Made by a program: the position numbers and the translations under genes | Part shown: positions 11,701-23,012 of the stretch, piece after piece | Position numbering within the stretch: position 1 is the first letter of the stretch | Layout: the number at the start of each line of letters is the position of its first letter | The notes under the pieces: model-generated | Databases searched by the model: none | The model's input: only the letters and a program-made list of their open reading frames with translations | What the model was told of the DNA's origin: nothing | NCBI GenBank assembly: GCA_036245525.1 | Contig: BTPG01000004.1 | Coordinates: 214,337,023 to 214,401,022 of the forward strand | Direction of reading: 5' to 3' | Length of the DNA: 64,000 nt | From: Semisulcospira habei | Lineage: Eukaryota; Mollusca; Gastropoda; Semisulcospiridae

Positions 11701-12740
11701 AAGACCTTTTTTAAAGTCAATAGTCAACAATTATTCTTTTCTCTCACAAGTCTGTACGACTGATCGTTGTACAGAAGAAGAAATACAAGTTAGATAACCA
11801 AGAGTTATCGAAATTTTTCACTATACAGTCCCACTCCGGCCTCTAATGAGTACGTTATAACCGGCGCTATTCAGTCCACACATTAATATTTTTTTTTTTA
11901 CTAGTTTCACTTTCCAAAGTGCAGATTCACCGTCAGGCACAGTGGATATAACAATGAAACAAATCCGTGGGTCCCTTTTCACGCAGCTTTTCGAAATAGC
12001 CGCTTAATGTCACACTTTGTCTAGAAACTCAGATTTCTGGCTCCATCAGAAAGCTGCTCATTTGCAAATGCACAGTCCTATCAAAGACGACGTCTGCGTC
12101 GGATGCTAAATGAGGTCAACGTAGCCAAAATGCGCGGCACAGTAATGTCAGTCCAGATATCTGTCTAATGCAACAAAAACCAGCACCGATCAACTAGATA
12201 TGGCAGTAGAATCCAAGTAGACAACAACAAGCCTCACACTTTGTGTCCTGTTAAACTAGTTCACATGTGACTATCAATGCATTTTTATGACAAGATTGTG
12301 AAGGAAAAAAAAAAACCTGAGACAGGCTACACCAACAAGACAGGGTACAGTTTAAACCTAACCCCTAAAACAAACACTCTGTACCCAGCTGTCCCTGGCA
12401 TAATCCGATCACATTTGAGAGAGAGAGATTGGCGGAGATATTTTGCTACATAAGGATTGAGATATTTTGCTACTTAAGGCGGGCCCGTGGTTCGTTATTA
12501 GTTTTTAAGGATTTCCTTTATCAAATTTGAAGGCACTCATGTTAGGTGCTTGTCATCCTGCCTTCTTGAAGAACCAGGAACTTTATCAAAACCCACTCAC
12601 TGAATACAGATTCAATTTCACCATTGTTCTACCACTCTGCTCATCTACGGTTACTGTATAATGTGAATGATAATACTACATGTGCAGGCTGGCATCAGTA
12701 TCTAACTGGTTAGGACGCTTCAAAGTCTTTTACAGTCTGA
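11701..12740. other. no gene recognised; possible LINE 5'UTR
   Basis: No coding or hairpin signal found. The part near 11700-11800 could be the 5'UTR of the LINE. Confidence 0.4.
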
Positions 12741-12747
12741 ATACCCA

Positions 12748-12808
12748 ATGCGCAAACGGCCATCGGGCCAACAGCGGCCGACGTCGGCCCGATGGCCGTT
12801 TGCGCATA
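12748..12808. repeat. GC-rich hairpin (family I)
   Basis: TGCGCAAACGGCCATCGGGC against GCCCGATGGCCGTTTGCGCA around GGCCGAC. A damaged relative lies at 62571-62598. Confidence 0.85.
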
Positions 12809-13058
12809 GGGCAGGCGGTTTGAAAACAAACGCCTTTCGAATGCCGAGAAAAACGGAACAGGACTCGACAACGCCTCTGCTGAGTGGTCAAGATCATCAA
12901 CCCTCTTAATGAGAGGCCGAGATCATTAAACCTTAACTGCCAGGGCAAGGCGAACTCTCCACCCCAGCGGAGGCTGATGCCGTTGGGCGGTGTTCCGCTT
13001 TTGTGGGCAGAGAGAGAGAGGTGAACTCCTGCTCGCAGACTGTGTTTCAGAAATTTGT

Positions 13059-13274
13059 CTTGACCCTTATCAGTCGGAATACACCAGTGTGTGAAATAAG
13101 TTTGACTAAAATAGTTCAAGGGTAGTGCCAGAATAGCTTGGCGCCTCTAGGCGCCAAGCTATTCTGACACCACCCTTGAACTAAAGCCATTGGTCTATAT
13201 CCTTAAGTACTATAATGTAGCTTGCATGTGGCAGTGTACAAATTTGAAGCTATTTAGCCTCAGTATAGCGTTAA
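13059..13274. repeat. family C foldback element
   Basis: Same layout as 2690-2916: ACACCAGTGTGTGAAATAAG, tip GGCGCCTCTAGGCGCC, tail GCCATTGGTCTATATCCTTA. Confidence 0.88.
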
Positions 13275-13362
13275 TCCGACGCCAAACAACCCCAGCCGGC
13301 CGAGGGACGTAGTTGACACAAAGTGACTTCAGCAAGAGGCATAGATCCTCATGAGCCCCCGA

Positions 13363-13470
13363 TGACTGCCAAGCGTGTAATACGCAGAGAAGAACCCAAC
13401 GGAGAAAGAAACACGCTTAGAAAAGCCAGTTACAACACAATTGATTAATATTTCCTTTTATCATTTTTTT
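13363..13470 (+). repeat. dispersed repeat R2
   Basis: ACTGCCAAGCGTGTAATACG then GAGAAAGAAACACGCTTAGA. Preceded by a family E half element (13330-13370). A poly-A tract of about 30 follows at 13554-13580. Confidence 0.7.
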
Positions 13471-13891
13471 TTCTCTCCTCAGTGACGAGGTTGAAGAAAA
13501 AAGTCGATACGCATTTTGTCACCTCTCGCTATACGTACACAAATGTGACCCAGCAAAAAAAAAAAAAAAAAAAAAAAAGAAGAAGAAAAAAAAAGAGTAA
13601 AATAAGCTATTTCCGGCCCCTAAACCGGTCACACCTCCTCCCTCTTTGTGAAGCGCCCTCTGTCGTTCCCTCGCACAGAGGTTCGGCCCTTCGCAGTCGA
13701 TTCACCGTCACACCACCATATCAATCCAATAACCTGTTCCCACCCCTCGCTATATCAATCCCTTCTTGATCTCAGAGATTAGCGTTGAACAAAAATATCT
13801 GCACTCAAAGAACTGTGTGGGCTGAGGAATCTACCTATCGATAAATTTCCACCCGGCTTTCGCTTGTCAGATCAGCAATGTCGGACTATTT

Positions 13892-13953
13892 AACTCATTC
13901 GAGACGAACTGCATCCGGATAATCCGGATGCAGTTCGCCTCTAATGAGTTAAC
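13892..13953. repeat. family D hairpin
   Basis: TTAACTCATTCGAGACGAAC and GTTCGCCTCTAATGAGTTAA around GCATCCGGATAATCCGGATG. Confidence 0.9.
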
Positions 13954-13984
13954 CTATTCTGCTTAGATAATTGTTGAGTCACAA

Positions 13985-14460
13985 CCTTGGCGTCGATCCA
14001 ACCTCGGCCAAAGTGACACATACTGCTCACAAATAGTAAGGTAGATTAACTTATCAGCTTGAATTACTAAAATTCCTCTTTTGAATTACTAAAATTCCTC
14101 AGAGTCGGTATAACGATGGGTGTATCAGTGATTATCCATCCTGCTGGCCAACAATTTCACAACATTAGTGTGACATACAGTGCTCACAAAAAGTAAAGGA
14201 CGTATTACTTTTAGCTTGAATTATTCAAATATCCCAAAACGTTTTAACATTAATCAGACCCAAAAGGTGACATTTTAGTAATTCAAGCTGAAAGTATGAC
14301 GGCTCTTACTTTTTGTGAGCGCTAGATGTCACACCAATGTTGTAGGCGAATGGGATGGCTAGTCACGGACATAAGCGTTATTATACCCATTCTGAGAACT
14401 TTAGTAATTCAATCAGAAACGTTAATGTACCTTACTATTTTGTAGCATTATATGTCTGCA
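13985..14460. repeat. large foldback element, about 220-bp arms
   Basis: Outer arms: TTGGCCGAGG-type base and ACTGCTCACAAATAGTAAGG; inner arms: GTGACATACAGTGCTCACAA with AAAAGTAA and inverse TTACTTTTTGTGAGCGCTAG. TA occurs at both inner ends, so a Tc1/mariner-type MITE origin is possible. A one-arm relative lies at 35848-35960. Confidence 0.7.
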
Positions 14461-14730
14461 TTTTGATTGTAATGGAAGGAACTCTTCTGCGTGCAAACTT
14501 GAAGAAGAGCAGAAAAGTCTTTATATTTTCCTGACATTTACACTTCGTAATGTAGATTAGACCTTATGTACATCATTGTTGCAAGGCATGCTGAGAACAC
14601 GTATCATTGTTGTAAGACATGCTGAGAACACGTATCGAGGAGATATTGCGATCCATTAACCATTTGCTACATTGGCTCTGTGGCTTTAAACCCTTCTCTG
14701 CCAGTGAAAGCAACATTATATCTTTGAAAG
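14455..14730 (+). repeat. dispersed repeat R1
   Basis: Shares TTTTGATTGTAATGGAAGGA, ACTTGAAGAAGAGCAGAAAA and a 3' part before CCATTAACC with copies at 19000-19320, 28340-28600 and 35090-35360. Confidence 0.65.
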
Positions 14731-14879
14731 CAATCATTACGACTTAGGGTTCTTCATCTATCGTTTCACGTCATACCTTAAGTTGCTTCCCTTCACGAAA
14801 AGATAAGTTGCAAATTGTGTACTTTGAAAAGAAAAAGAAGAGTGTTTAGCCCGAAATAGTAATAACTTGTATTGCAAAT

Positions 14880-14960
14880 GGCTGGCTGTTCTAAGCGTGT
14901 TTCTTACTCCGTTAGGCTCTTCGTTGCATTTTATACGCTTGGCAGTCACCTTTTGGTCTG
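14880..14960 (-). repeat. dispersed repeat R2
   Basis: TTCTAAGCGTGTTTCTTACT and TTTTATACGCTTGGCAGTCA, inverse of the copy at 25655. Confidence 0.7.
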
Positions 14961-14984
14961 GATTATGAAAGCAGGACCGATTCA

Positions 14985-15318
14985 ATACAGAGAATGCGTG
15001 GAATACAGAGAATAGTGCATTATTGCGTGGAATACAGAGAATAGTGCATTATTGCGTGGAATACAAAGAAAAGTGCATTAATGCGTGGAATACAGAGAAA
15101 AGTGCATTAATGCGTGGAATACAGAGAAAAGTGCATTAATGCGTTGGAATACAGAGAAAAGTGTATTAATGCGTGGAATACACAGAGTAGTGCATTAATG
15201 CGTGGAATACAGAGAAAAGTGCATTAATGCGTGGAATACAGAGAAAAGTGCATAATGCGTGGAATACAGAGAAAAGTGCATTAATGCGTGGAATACAGAG
15301 AAAAGTGCATTAATGCGT
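14985..15318. repeat. 29-bp minisatellite, about 11 units
   Basis: Unit starts GCGTGGAATACAGAGAAAAG and ends TGCATTAAT, with few substitutions. Confidence 0.95.
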
Positions 15319-15331
15319 GTTTGTACAGGAC

Positions 15332-15400
15332 CAGCAAGAGGCAGAGAACCCCATGAGCCCCCGCATTGCGGGGGCTCATGGGGTTCTGTGCGTCTTGCAG
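15332..15400. repeat. family E hairpin
   Basis: Variant arms: GAACCCCATGAGCCCCCGC and GCGGGGGCTCATGGGGTTC. The change of ATCCT to ACCCC is mirrored in both arms. Confidence 0.9.
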
Positions 15401-15730
15401 TCGTGGGGTGTTTGCATTTTTGTTCCGGTGGTGAAGGATTTTAACGCCTTGGTGTATGTCCGTGTCACTTCGTGCAAAGCGATGATGTCACGTGGAAGAA
15501 ATGCCTGAAAATAGCCCAACAGCTGTCAACAGCCTGGTGCGATTTTGCATAATCACCGGCATATTATCTGCTGCCCACCCTATACATAGTTTTCAACAAC
15601 ACACCTGAGATACGGATGGCTTACAGTACGGAAGTGGAATATCTCTCGTTTGTGAAATGTTCATGACACGAACTTTGCGCTACTTGTACTTTCTTCAACG
15701 AAACACCACCACTCCCCTCTCCCGTCCCCC
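15400..15730. other. no feature recognised
   Basis: No coding, hairpin or SINE signal seen. Confidence 0.5.
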
Positions 15731-15734
15731 CTAA

Positions 15735-16055
15735 CCAACCCTCCCCCCCCCCCCCCCGTCCCTCAACAAACAAACAAACAAACAAACAAACAAACAAACA
15801 ATCACAGCATCCCCCCCAAAAAAAAAAAACCTAAAAAAACAAACACCCCAACCAAACAAACAACAACAACAACAAAAAAAAAACATGAAAAGAAACAAAC
15901 AAAATCCCCAAACAAACACAACAAACAAACACAGAAAAAACAAAAACAAAACACAACCCAAAACACAACAAAAACAAAAAGAAACGAACAAAAACAAACA
16001 AACAAAAACAAACAAACAAACAAACAAACATAAAAACGAAAGAAAACGACAAGAA
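15735..16055. repeat. A/C-rich (ACAA)n low-complexity tract
   Basis: C-run followed by degenerate CAAA repeats. Phe/Val/Cys-rich frames on the other strand are artefacts. Confidence 0.92.
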
Positions 16056-16371
16056 CAACACCAGTATAACATTTTCGAAAATTTAATTTAATTTACATTT
16101 TTGAAACTGTGTTGTATTTGTCCTTTCTAAGCCCATTTCGTTTTTCTTTTTGTTTGTTTGTCAGTTTTCCTTTGCACGCGTTTTCGTTTTGGTCACGTTC
16201 TGCATTCGCCTGATTGGTCTGGATTTCTGATGCGTCCAGCGGACTGGAAATGGTTTAGTAACGATACTAGGCAGCAAAAGATAGTTCATGGTGTACACTC
16301 TTCTTGTATGAAAACAGTCAACTTAAAAAAAAAAAAATAGCAATTTAGTCACCAGGGGCCAATTGCATTAG

Positions 16372-16462
16372 TGAGCTTAGTCCTGCGCCAGCCACTAAGC
16401 AAGGTGCTCCGCTATAGCGGAGCACCTTGCTTAGTGGCTGGCGCAGGACTAAGCTCACTCAT
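16372..16462. repeat. hairpin family L, near-perfect
   Basis: GTGAGCTTAGTCCTGCGCCA to GGTGCTCCGCTA pairs with its inverse; centre TATA. About 44-bp arms. Confidence 0.9.
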
Positions 16463-16500
16463 GCAATATCGGAACACGTTGCTGTCGCAGGAATACCTAT

Positions 16501-16823
16501 AGTCCGAAATAGCTCAGGCGGTTAAACGTCGGAGCAGGAGAGCGAAGGGAATCGCCGGGGTCGTGGGTTCGAATCCCGTCCCGGCCCCGGTAGCTGGACT
16601 CACAATCCAGGGGGGAAAACGGATTTGTTCAATAGCATGTTCGTTGAAAGGTCCTGGTAAATCAAAGTGGCACAGTTGGAGTGCGCCTGAGTTGATCAGT
16701 GTTCAGGTCGTACTCCATAGGCAATAGATTTCCCTGTCCCCCCATAACCCGCCCGTCAGGGCCGTCCATGATCACCTCGGTGCCGTGGACGCTAAACCCC
16801 GAACGAACCAACCAACCGCAGGA
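16501..16823 (+). mobile_element. tRNA-derived SINE S1, full length with TSD
   Basis: A box region AATAGCTCAGGCGGTTAAAC, B box GGGTTCGAATCCC, then a conserved body (GCATGTTCGTTGAAAGGTCC) and 3' tail GACGCTAAACCCCGAACGAA CC. GCAGGAATAC occurs before (about 16487) and after (about 16824). Pol III transcription is expected for this class. Copies: 22399, 24397, 52995. Confidence 0.92.
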
Positions 16824-17009
16824 ATACGATCACCCAAGCAACTGATCCCTGTGGACTCAGCTTTTTCAAAATTTCCAAGCCAAAAGTGGTCCTGTTTTTT
16901 TCCCCCTGAGAGCGGCGTTTGAGAAAGGCACTAAAGCTAATCTGGCACTACCCTTTACGTATCATCATCGATCCTTCTCCCACAAGCAGTTTTTACAGAA
17001 GAGGCAAAA

Positions 17010-17325
17010 TTCATTATTATGATAGTGCTTGTTCATTATTATACTTAATCATTATTATACTTATTTATTATATACTTATTTATTATTATACTTATTTATT
17101 ATTATACTTAATCATTATTATACTTATTTATTATATACTTATTGATTATTATACTTATTTATTATTATACTTAATCATTATTATACTTATTTATTATATA
17201 CTTATTTATTATACTTATTTATTATTATACTTATTTATTATTATACTTAATCATTATTATACTTATTTATTATATACTTATTTATTGTTATACTTATTTA
17301 TTCTTATTATTATATTATTATCATA
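17010..17325. repeat. AT-rich repeat (TTATTATACTTA-like)
   Basis: Variable repeats of CTTATTTATTATTATA and CTTAATCATTATTATA. Confidence 0.92.
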
Positions 17326-17497
17326 AAGCGTTATGCCACGTTTCCAGATGCGATACGTTCGAATGGGTTAAACAGACCTACTCCAGGCAGCCATGGGTTA
17401 ATCAGACCTACTAAATGCAGTCATGGGTTAATAAATCGCAATGTCTCCTGTATCAGTGTTCTCAGTATGTCTAAATTCTTACCCTAACGCTGGACAA

Positions 17498-17610
17498 AAG
17501 AGCTAACTTAAATTATGACGTTTGTAAGAGCTAACTTAAATTATGACGTTTGAAAGAGCTAACTTAAATTATGACGTTTGAAAAAGCTAACTTAAATTAT
17601 GACGTTTGAA
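17498..17610. repeat. 28-bp tandem repeat, 4 units
   Basis: Unit AGCTAACTTAAATTATGACG plus TTTGAAAG, almost identical. Confidence 0.93.
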
Positions 17611-17667
17611 TGTTGTAAAATGAAGGACTGTTCTGCTCTTCTTCTTTGTTGTAGCAGGAGAGTTCCT

Positions 17668-17670
<3 letters not shown>

Positions 17671-17759
<89 letters not shown>

Positions 17760-17778
17760 GTGTGTGTGCGTGTATCAT
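17671..17778. repeat. (GT)n microsatellite
   Basis: About 50 GT units. Confidence 0.97.
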
Positions 17779-17826
17779 TGCAGTTGCCGTTGCCAAATCC
17801 ACAACATGTATTAGTATTATCTTAGT

Positions 17827-18039
17827 TTAACTCATTCTACCCCAAGACCGAAATCCCCCAATTTTGCTTTGTCCTCTGAAGACTGCTTTGCAGTGCAGGA
17901 CACAGATCGACCATGATAGTTCAAGGGTGATGCCAGAATAGCTTGGCGCCCACAGGCGCCAAGCTATTCTGGCATCACCCTTGAACTACCATGGTCGATC
18001 CATATCTTGCTGTGGTGTGTCTGGGGTAGAAAGAGTTAA
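17827..18039. repeat. family B foldback element, full length
   Basis: Begins TTAACTCATTCTACCCCAAG, ends GGGGTAGAAAGAGTTAA. Stem GATCGACCATGATAGTTCAA to AGCTTGGCGCC and inverse. Subterminal TCCTCTGAAGACTGC differs from family A. Confidence 0.93.
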
Positions 18040-18437
18040 CCCATTATGTCTTGCTTGTGTGTTTTATGTTTCTGTGAGCTAATTTTTTTCTTCTCCGTGT
18101 TACGCTTGTTGTTTAATGGACAATAAAGTTTTTCATTCAATTCAATTCAGTCTACGCTCAAAAGGCAGGGAAAAACGGCCTCTAATACGTGTGTCTGCTC
18201 ACATGGCTTGTGAAAAGAAGGGTAGAAAAGTGTTGGCTGAGGCAAGCCAACATTGATAACCCGTAGTACAGGCGAATATTAACTACCATTAGCGCCAAAG
18301 CCCATCACCACCACGGAGCAGTATGCTGTATGGTGGACCCCCCCCCCCCCCCCCCCCCCCACGCCTACAGCAGTACCACTCTTTAGAAAAGTCCATGGCG
18401 TGACTGGGGGAATGCACGGCGTTTTTATGAATGCGTG

Positions 18438-18503
18438 CTGGCCTGTGATTTTGAGCCTTACGGCTGAAAGCCGTAAGGCCCAAAATCACAGACCAGCACA
18501 CAC
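18438..18503. repeat. family F hairpin
   Basis: GCCTGTGATTTTGAGCCTTA against TAAGGCCCAAAATCACAGAC. Confidence 0.88.
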
Positions 18504-18892
18504 ATATTATTAGGTACTTAACCCTTTTGCTCAGCAACCGCAAAGCTTGCTGACCTGGCGCTAAATTCCGGGTGGCGTGTTTGCGGAGCTGGGCGGCGAC
18601 AGCGTGGATCACTGGGATTAAAGAAGGACCAAAGGCGTACCTACCCTCCCGGTTCCCAGCAAACAAAATACCCTCGGACCAGCGTCGGCCGCCGTGGGCC
18701 CGCGCACTGCTCAAAGTGTCTTTTGGCTGCCGGGTTTGAACTGTCAGCTGCACGCCTTTGTAGCTGGGGTGATGGGTCAATGTACTGACAGTGTAGGTCT
18801 GTTTATCGGACTTGGTCAGTGTGTGTCTCTCCAGAGACGAAGACATTTTTTTTTTTTCTGTGTCTCTGGTGTCTCCTACACAATCGGTTTCA

Positions 18893-18966
18893 CTCACTCG
18901 AGACGTGCCGCCTCCGGATACGCGGCTTAAGCCGCGTATCCGGAGGCGGCACGTCTCGACTGCGTT
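18893..18966. repeat. family D hairpin
   Basis: ACTCGAGACGTGCCGCCTCC to GGCTTAAGCC centre, with exact inverse to GTCTCGACT. Confidence 0.92.
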
Positions 18967-18999
18967 AAAGCGATTCGGCCGATCCATGGCAAGGGTTAT

Positions 19000-19320
19000 A
19001 GACTGCTAAATTTCGCCGACACAGCGGGTTATCAATATTGCATTGTCTGGACTAAGATTTCTCTACCCTTTTTTTTCACAGTCCATGTGAGTAGGCACGC
19101 GTACCAGAAGTTTTTTCGCCCTGCCTTTTGAGCGTAACGGAAAGAGCTCTCCTGCGTGCAAAGTAGGAGAAGCGCAGAAAAGTCTTTCATTGTACGAGAT
19201 TCGTCGTTTCATAATTTAATAATTCATATTAGCCTTTTTGTGCAGCATTATTGTACTTTGAAAGATACCGACTGAGAACATTTCTGAAGGAGACATAACC
19301 ACCTATTAACCCTTTACTGC
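19000..19320 (+). repeat. dispersed repeat R1
   Basis: CTAAATTTCGCCGACACAGC start, TAGGCACGCGTACCAGAAG, CTCTCCTGCGTGCAAA; shared with 28340-28600. A (CTA)n tract follows at 19353-19381. Confidence 0.65.
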
Positions 19321-19681
19321 CTGCGGTAGGGCGCTTTAACAGTACACGTGAAACTACTACTACTACTACTACTACTACTACAGGCTTGGTGCCTTGCCAT
19401 GAAAAAGCAGCACAAAATTTCCCTCAGTCGCGGGACAATGAAGTCGTTAAAACAAATATTGCTGGGTGCATTTGGCGAGATTTCTGTACTGTCATTATCA
19501 AACATAACCAGTAGATGGCCAGCGGGTATAAGATGGAAAGGAACTCTGGGACGATTTCTGAGGGAGTGCCGGGGTTGCAACGCTCATGGGCCTTCTCAGC
19601 GCAGACGCCATCTTCAGCGAACCAAACCAAACGTGACTCAATGGCTTACACGACCTCAAGAGAAGAAGTCACCAAAGATGG

Positions 19682-19780
19682 ATTCGACGGTGATATTTCA
19701 AGGGTAGCGCCAGATTAGCTTGGCGCCTGGCAAGGCGCCAAGCTAATCTGGCACTACCCTTGAATAATCATAGCGGATCG
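19682..19780. repeat. family A hairpin
   Basis: Stem AAGGGTAGCGCCAGATTAGC with tip GGCGCCTGGCAAGGCGCC; base damaged. Confidence 0.87.
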
Positions 19781-20104
19781 TTCCCCCTTTTCAGAACAAA
19801 CGTGCATATGGTATAAATGTCATAACTCCTATAAGAATCCGCAGTCAACTAGATATTCAAAGAATCGCCAGTGGACACACTTTGTTCATTCTGTTATACC
19901 CAAAGTGTGTTATACATAAAGTGTAGTCAGGACACTCTGAAAAAGTGTCGCTGTATCCGAATTGTGTTCCATCCGAGCCTATTATAAGCGGAGTCGACAA
20001 TATTTTAGAGTAACTGTCACTCGCTTCGGCAAAACGTTCCGTCTCTTCTGAAGTGTGCAGGCATTGCTAAAATTTCATAACGAAACGAAATACTTGTGTA
20101 AATA

Positions 20105-20175
20105 TTTGCGTGCGGGTCTGTGACATAGGACTTACCCTCTTGAAGGTAAGGTCCAAAATCACCGACCCTGACACG
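20105..20175. repeat. family F hairpin, degraded
   Basis: GTCTGTGACATAGGACTTAC and GTAAGGTCCAAAATCACCGA. Confidence 0.7.
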
Positions 20176-20297
20176 TAGGCTTGTTTAGTAGGCTGGCCCG
20201 TGACAGTCGCATAGACTGAAAGTCTACACAACCGTTGAGATTGTTCGTTCAAAAACAAAGAGACCCAGCTGTGCAAGGACGGCAGAACTAATGTAGA

Positions 20298-20372
20298 GTC
20301 AGCAACAGGCATAGATCCTCATGAGCCCCCTCCAGTCGGGAGGGGGCTCATGAGGATCTATGTCTCTTGCAT
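20298..20372. repeat. family E hairpin
   Basis: CATAGATCCTCATGAGCCCC and GGGGCTCATGAGGATCTATG; tip CTCCAGTCGGGAG. Confidence 0.92.
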
Positions 20373-20514
20373 TTGGGTCGTGATCACCTCTTCTCGGCAG
20401 TCCCATCGACTTGAAGTACGCGAGGCCGGATTTGCTCAAGTGGTTTGGCCCCGTCTGGCTGGCCAGCGTAGATACAAGTATCTTAGTTCACGCATTCTAC
20501 CCCCAACATAATAC

Positions 20515-20937
20515 AAAATAATAATACCGTTATTATATAGGCGCTTTTTCTCAATTTTGGGGAAATCGACTCAAAGCGCCGCGCCTGAAACCCAACACAC
20601 ACACTCACGAAACAGACACGGATTTACGCCATTTAAGACAAACACAGTACAAGACAAACGAAGGGCCAGTCAGCTACTGAAGTTACAGAGATTTTTGATC
20701 GCTTGTATTTGAAATTTGTAAAGTGGCCTGAGACCGGTACCGAAGTGTGGGGGGTGGGGGGATGGGGGGGGGGGGGGTGGAAGAACCGGAGTACCCGGAG
20801 AAAGAACCCCCGACGGTCCGCCCGAATTAACGGTGACACTTACCAGAGGAGAAAAGTCCAACGCCGGAACCCGGTATCGAACCACGCACCGTTGGCATTG
20901 GTGGCAGGCGCCTTAACCACTGCGCCACGGACCGCCC
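20515..20937 (-). mobile_element. SINE S2, full length
   Basis: From 20937 down: GGGGCGGTCCGTGGCGCAG, B box GTGGTTCGATACC, body with ACCGTCGGGGGTTCTTTCTC, and (ATT) tail near 20515-20535. A poly-G tract sits inside at 20747-20779. Confidence 0.88.
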
Positions 20938-20949
20938 CAACACCGATTT

Positions 20950-21137
20950 CTTTACATTCTGCCGTCGTCCTCTGAAGACTGCATTGCAGTGCAGGACACA
21001 GATCGACCATGATAGTTCAAGGGTGATGCCAGAATAGCTTGGCGCCCATAGGCGCCAAGCTATTCTGGCATCACCCTTGAACTATCATGGTCGATCCGTA
21101 TCTTCCTGTGGTGTGTGTCTGGGGTAGAATGACTTAA
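20950..21137. repeat. family B foldback element
   Basis: TCCTCTGAAGACTGCATTGC, tip GGCGCCCATAGGCGCC, end GGGGTAGAATGACTTAA. Left terminus is missing, replaced by the SINE edge. Confidence 0.9.
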
Positions 21138-21139
21138 GT

Positions 21140-21735
21140 CATTCGGTATCATGTCGTTTTAGACTGAACGCATAGCTACCTCAGTACTGCCGCGCTGGAG
21201 TATCAATGGAAAGATGAGCTTAGCGAGTTCACGGGTTTATTTGTTAGTTGGTACTGTGGCAAGCTCAGTCCAGCAAAGAATTATCGTCCTTTTTTAAAAA
21301 TTTATTTTTAAATATTTTTTTATTAATTTTTTTTACGAAGAAGGATATTCTATTTGGGCAGAATGCACGACTCTGTGTAGGTTGCCGTGGTTAAAGGCCC
21401 ACTACCGCCGTAACTGTTCAAATATACGCTTCTGTAACAGATGGTTACGAAACGCTACGTACAGGTCTAGTTATGGTTCATATAGACACTGTCATAATAT
21501 CAAGTAAGCTAAATACAACGATATTAGTACGAGAAATACGCTAAAAATAGATTGACACGCTAACGACTGCGCAGAATACATAAGTGCGATTGCTCGTGCG
21601 CTTTTGCTGCGTGTCCAAACTGCTGTTAAAGTTCATTATGTGTGTCGAGAAGGCATAACGAACAGAAATGGTGCTGAAATGTGTCTCCAGATTTACGCGC
21701 AATGGTACTTTAATAGGGATATGTTTCTTACAATA
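21140..21735. other. no gene recognised
   Basis: Unique-looking sequence with a T-rich tract at 21293-21340. Confidence 0.45.
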
Positions 21736-21736
21736 A

Positions 21737-22157
21737 TAATAATAATAATACCGGTTATTATATAGGCGCTTTTTCCCAATTCGGCGACTGGGCTCAAAGC
21801 GCCGCGAACTGAACCCAACACGCACGCTCACGTGACACACACGCATTCACTCTGAAGTCAAACACAGTGCAAGACAGACACAGGACATTCACGTGGTGCG
21901 AAGGGTCAGCTCAGCTACTGAGGTTACGGAAATTTTGATCGCTTGTATTTGAAATTTATAAAGTGGCCTGAAACCGGTACCAACGTGGAGGAGGTCGAAG
22001 AACCGGTGTACCCGGAGAAAGAACCCCCGACGGTCCGCCCGAATTAACGGTGACACTTACTAGAGGAGGAAAAATCCAACGCCGAAACCCGGCATCGAAC
22101 CTCGCACCTTTAGCATTGGTGGCAGGCGCCTTAACCACTGCGCCACGGACTGCCCCA
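21737..22157 (-). mobile_element. SINE S2, full length reference copy
   Basis: A box TGGCGCAGTGG, B box GGTTCGATGCC near 22090-22150 on the - strand; tRNA-unrelated body; tail (ATT)n at 21737-21750. Body contains the CGGACCGTCGGGGGTTC stretch. Confidence 0.9.
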
Positions 22158-22271
22158 AACGGTAACTGTTTGTTTGTTGTTTTTTTAGTAAGGGGGGGGG
22201 GGAGGGGGGGGAGGGGGGGGGGCAGCGGGATGGTAAGAAGTATTTTCTGTGTCATACGAGAAAAGATTCGC

Positions 22272-22345
22272 TTAACCCTTTGTACCCTAAGGCCGACTTT
22301 CCGTAATTTTGGAGTTGTCCTCTGAAGACTGCATTACAAGTCAGG
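22272..22345. repeat. family B left end, truncated
   Basis: TTAACCCTTTGTACCCTAAG then TCCTCTGAAGACTGCATTAC; the stem is missing. Confidence 0.7.
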
Positions 22346-22398
22346 CGCTCTCACCGCGACGGCCGGGGTTCGTTTCCCCGTTTGGGAAACGTTTTGAG

Positions 22399-22723
22399 AG
22401 CCCGAAATAGCGCAGGCGGTTAAGCGTCGGAGCAAGAGGGCGAAGGGAATCGCCGGGTCGTGGGTTCCAATCCCCGTCCCGGCCCCGGTAGGTGGACTCA
22501 CAGTCCAGGGAGAAAAAAAATACGGGCTTGTTCACTAGCATGTCCGTTGAAAGGTCCTGGTAAATCAATCTGGCACAGTTGCAGTGCGCCTGAATTGATG
22601 AGTGTTCAGGTCGTACTCCATAGGCAATAGATTTCCCCTGTCCCCCCCATGACCCGCCCGTCAGGGCCGTCCATTATCACTTCGGTGCCGTGGACGTTAA
22701 ACCCCGAACTAACCAACCAACCA
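22399..22723 (+). mobile_element. tRNA-derived SINE S1
   Basis: AGCCCGAAATAGCGCAGGCG start, tail GTTAAACCCCGAACTAACC. B box is altered (GGGTTCCAATCCC). Confidence 0.9.
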
Positions 22724-22734
22724 ATCCAGGAGAC

Positions 22735-22835
22735 CGATCGGCCATGATAGTTCAAGGGTAGTGCCAGATTAGCTTGGCGCCGTTAGGCGCCCAGCTAATC
22801 TGGCACTACCCTTGAATTATCATGCTCGAGCCATC
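22735..22835. repeat. family A hairpin
   Basis: GGGTAGTGCCAGATTAGC with tip GGCGCCGTTAGGCGCC. Confidence 0.87.
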
Positions 22836-22935
22836 TTCCTCTGTAGTGCGTCGAGGCTATACGAGTCACGTACACGGCCATTGCACTGGCGACGTTCAGC
22901 GCGTAAGTTCCGCGAGGATAATATACTTCCTGCAG

Positions 22936-23012
22936 ATTTAACTCCTTCGGGACGGGTCGCACCCGGATGCGCATCATTGAGGCGCATATCCGGATGCGGC
23001 ACCTCTCGAACG
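22936..23012. repeat. family D hairpin, imperfect
   Basis: TAACTCCTTCGGGACGGGTC and CCGGATGCGGCACCTCTCGA around GCGCATCATTGAGGCGC. Confidence 0.75.

Noticed and set aside
16501..16600. tRNA gene
   Set aside because: The A and B boxes belong to a 320-bp SINE present four times with target duplications; no full cloverleaf or isolated mature tRNA was seen. The same holds for the S2 and S3 copies.
18289..18987. 232-codon open frame on the - strand
   Set aside because: Spans a poly-C tract, a family F hairpin and a family D hairpin; composite of repeats.
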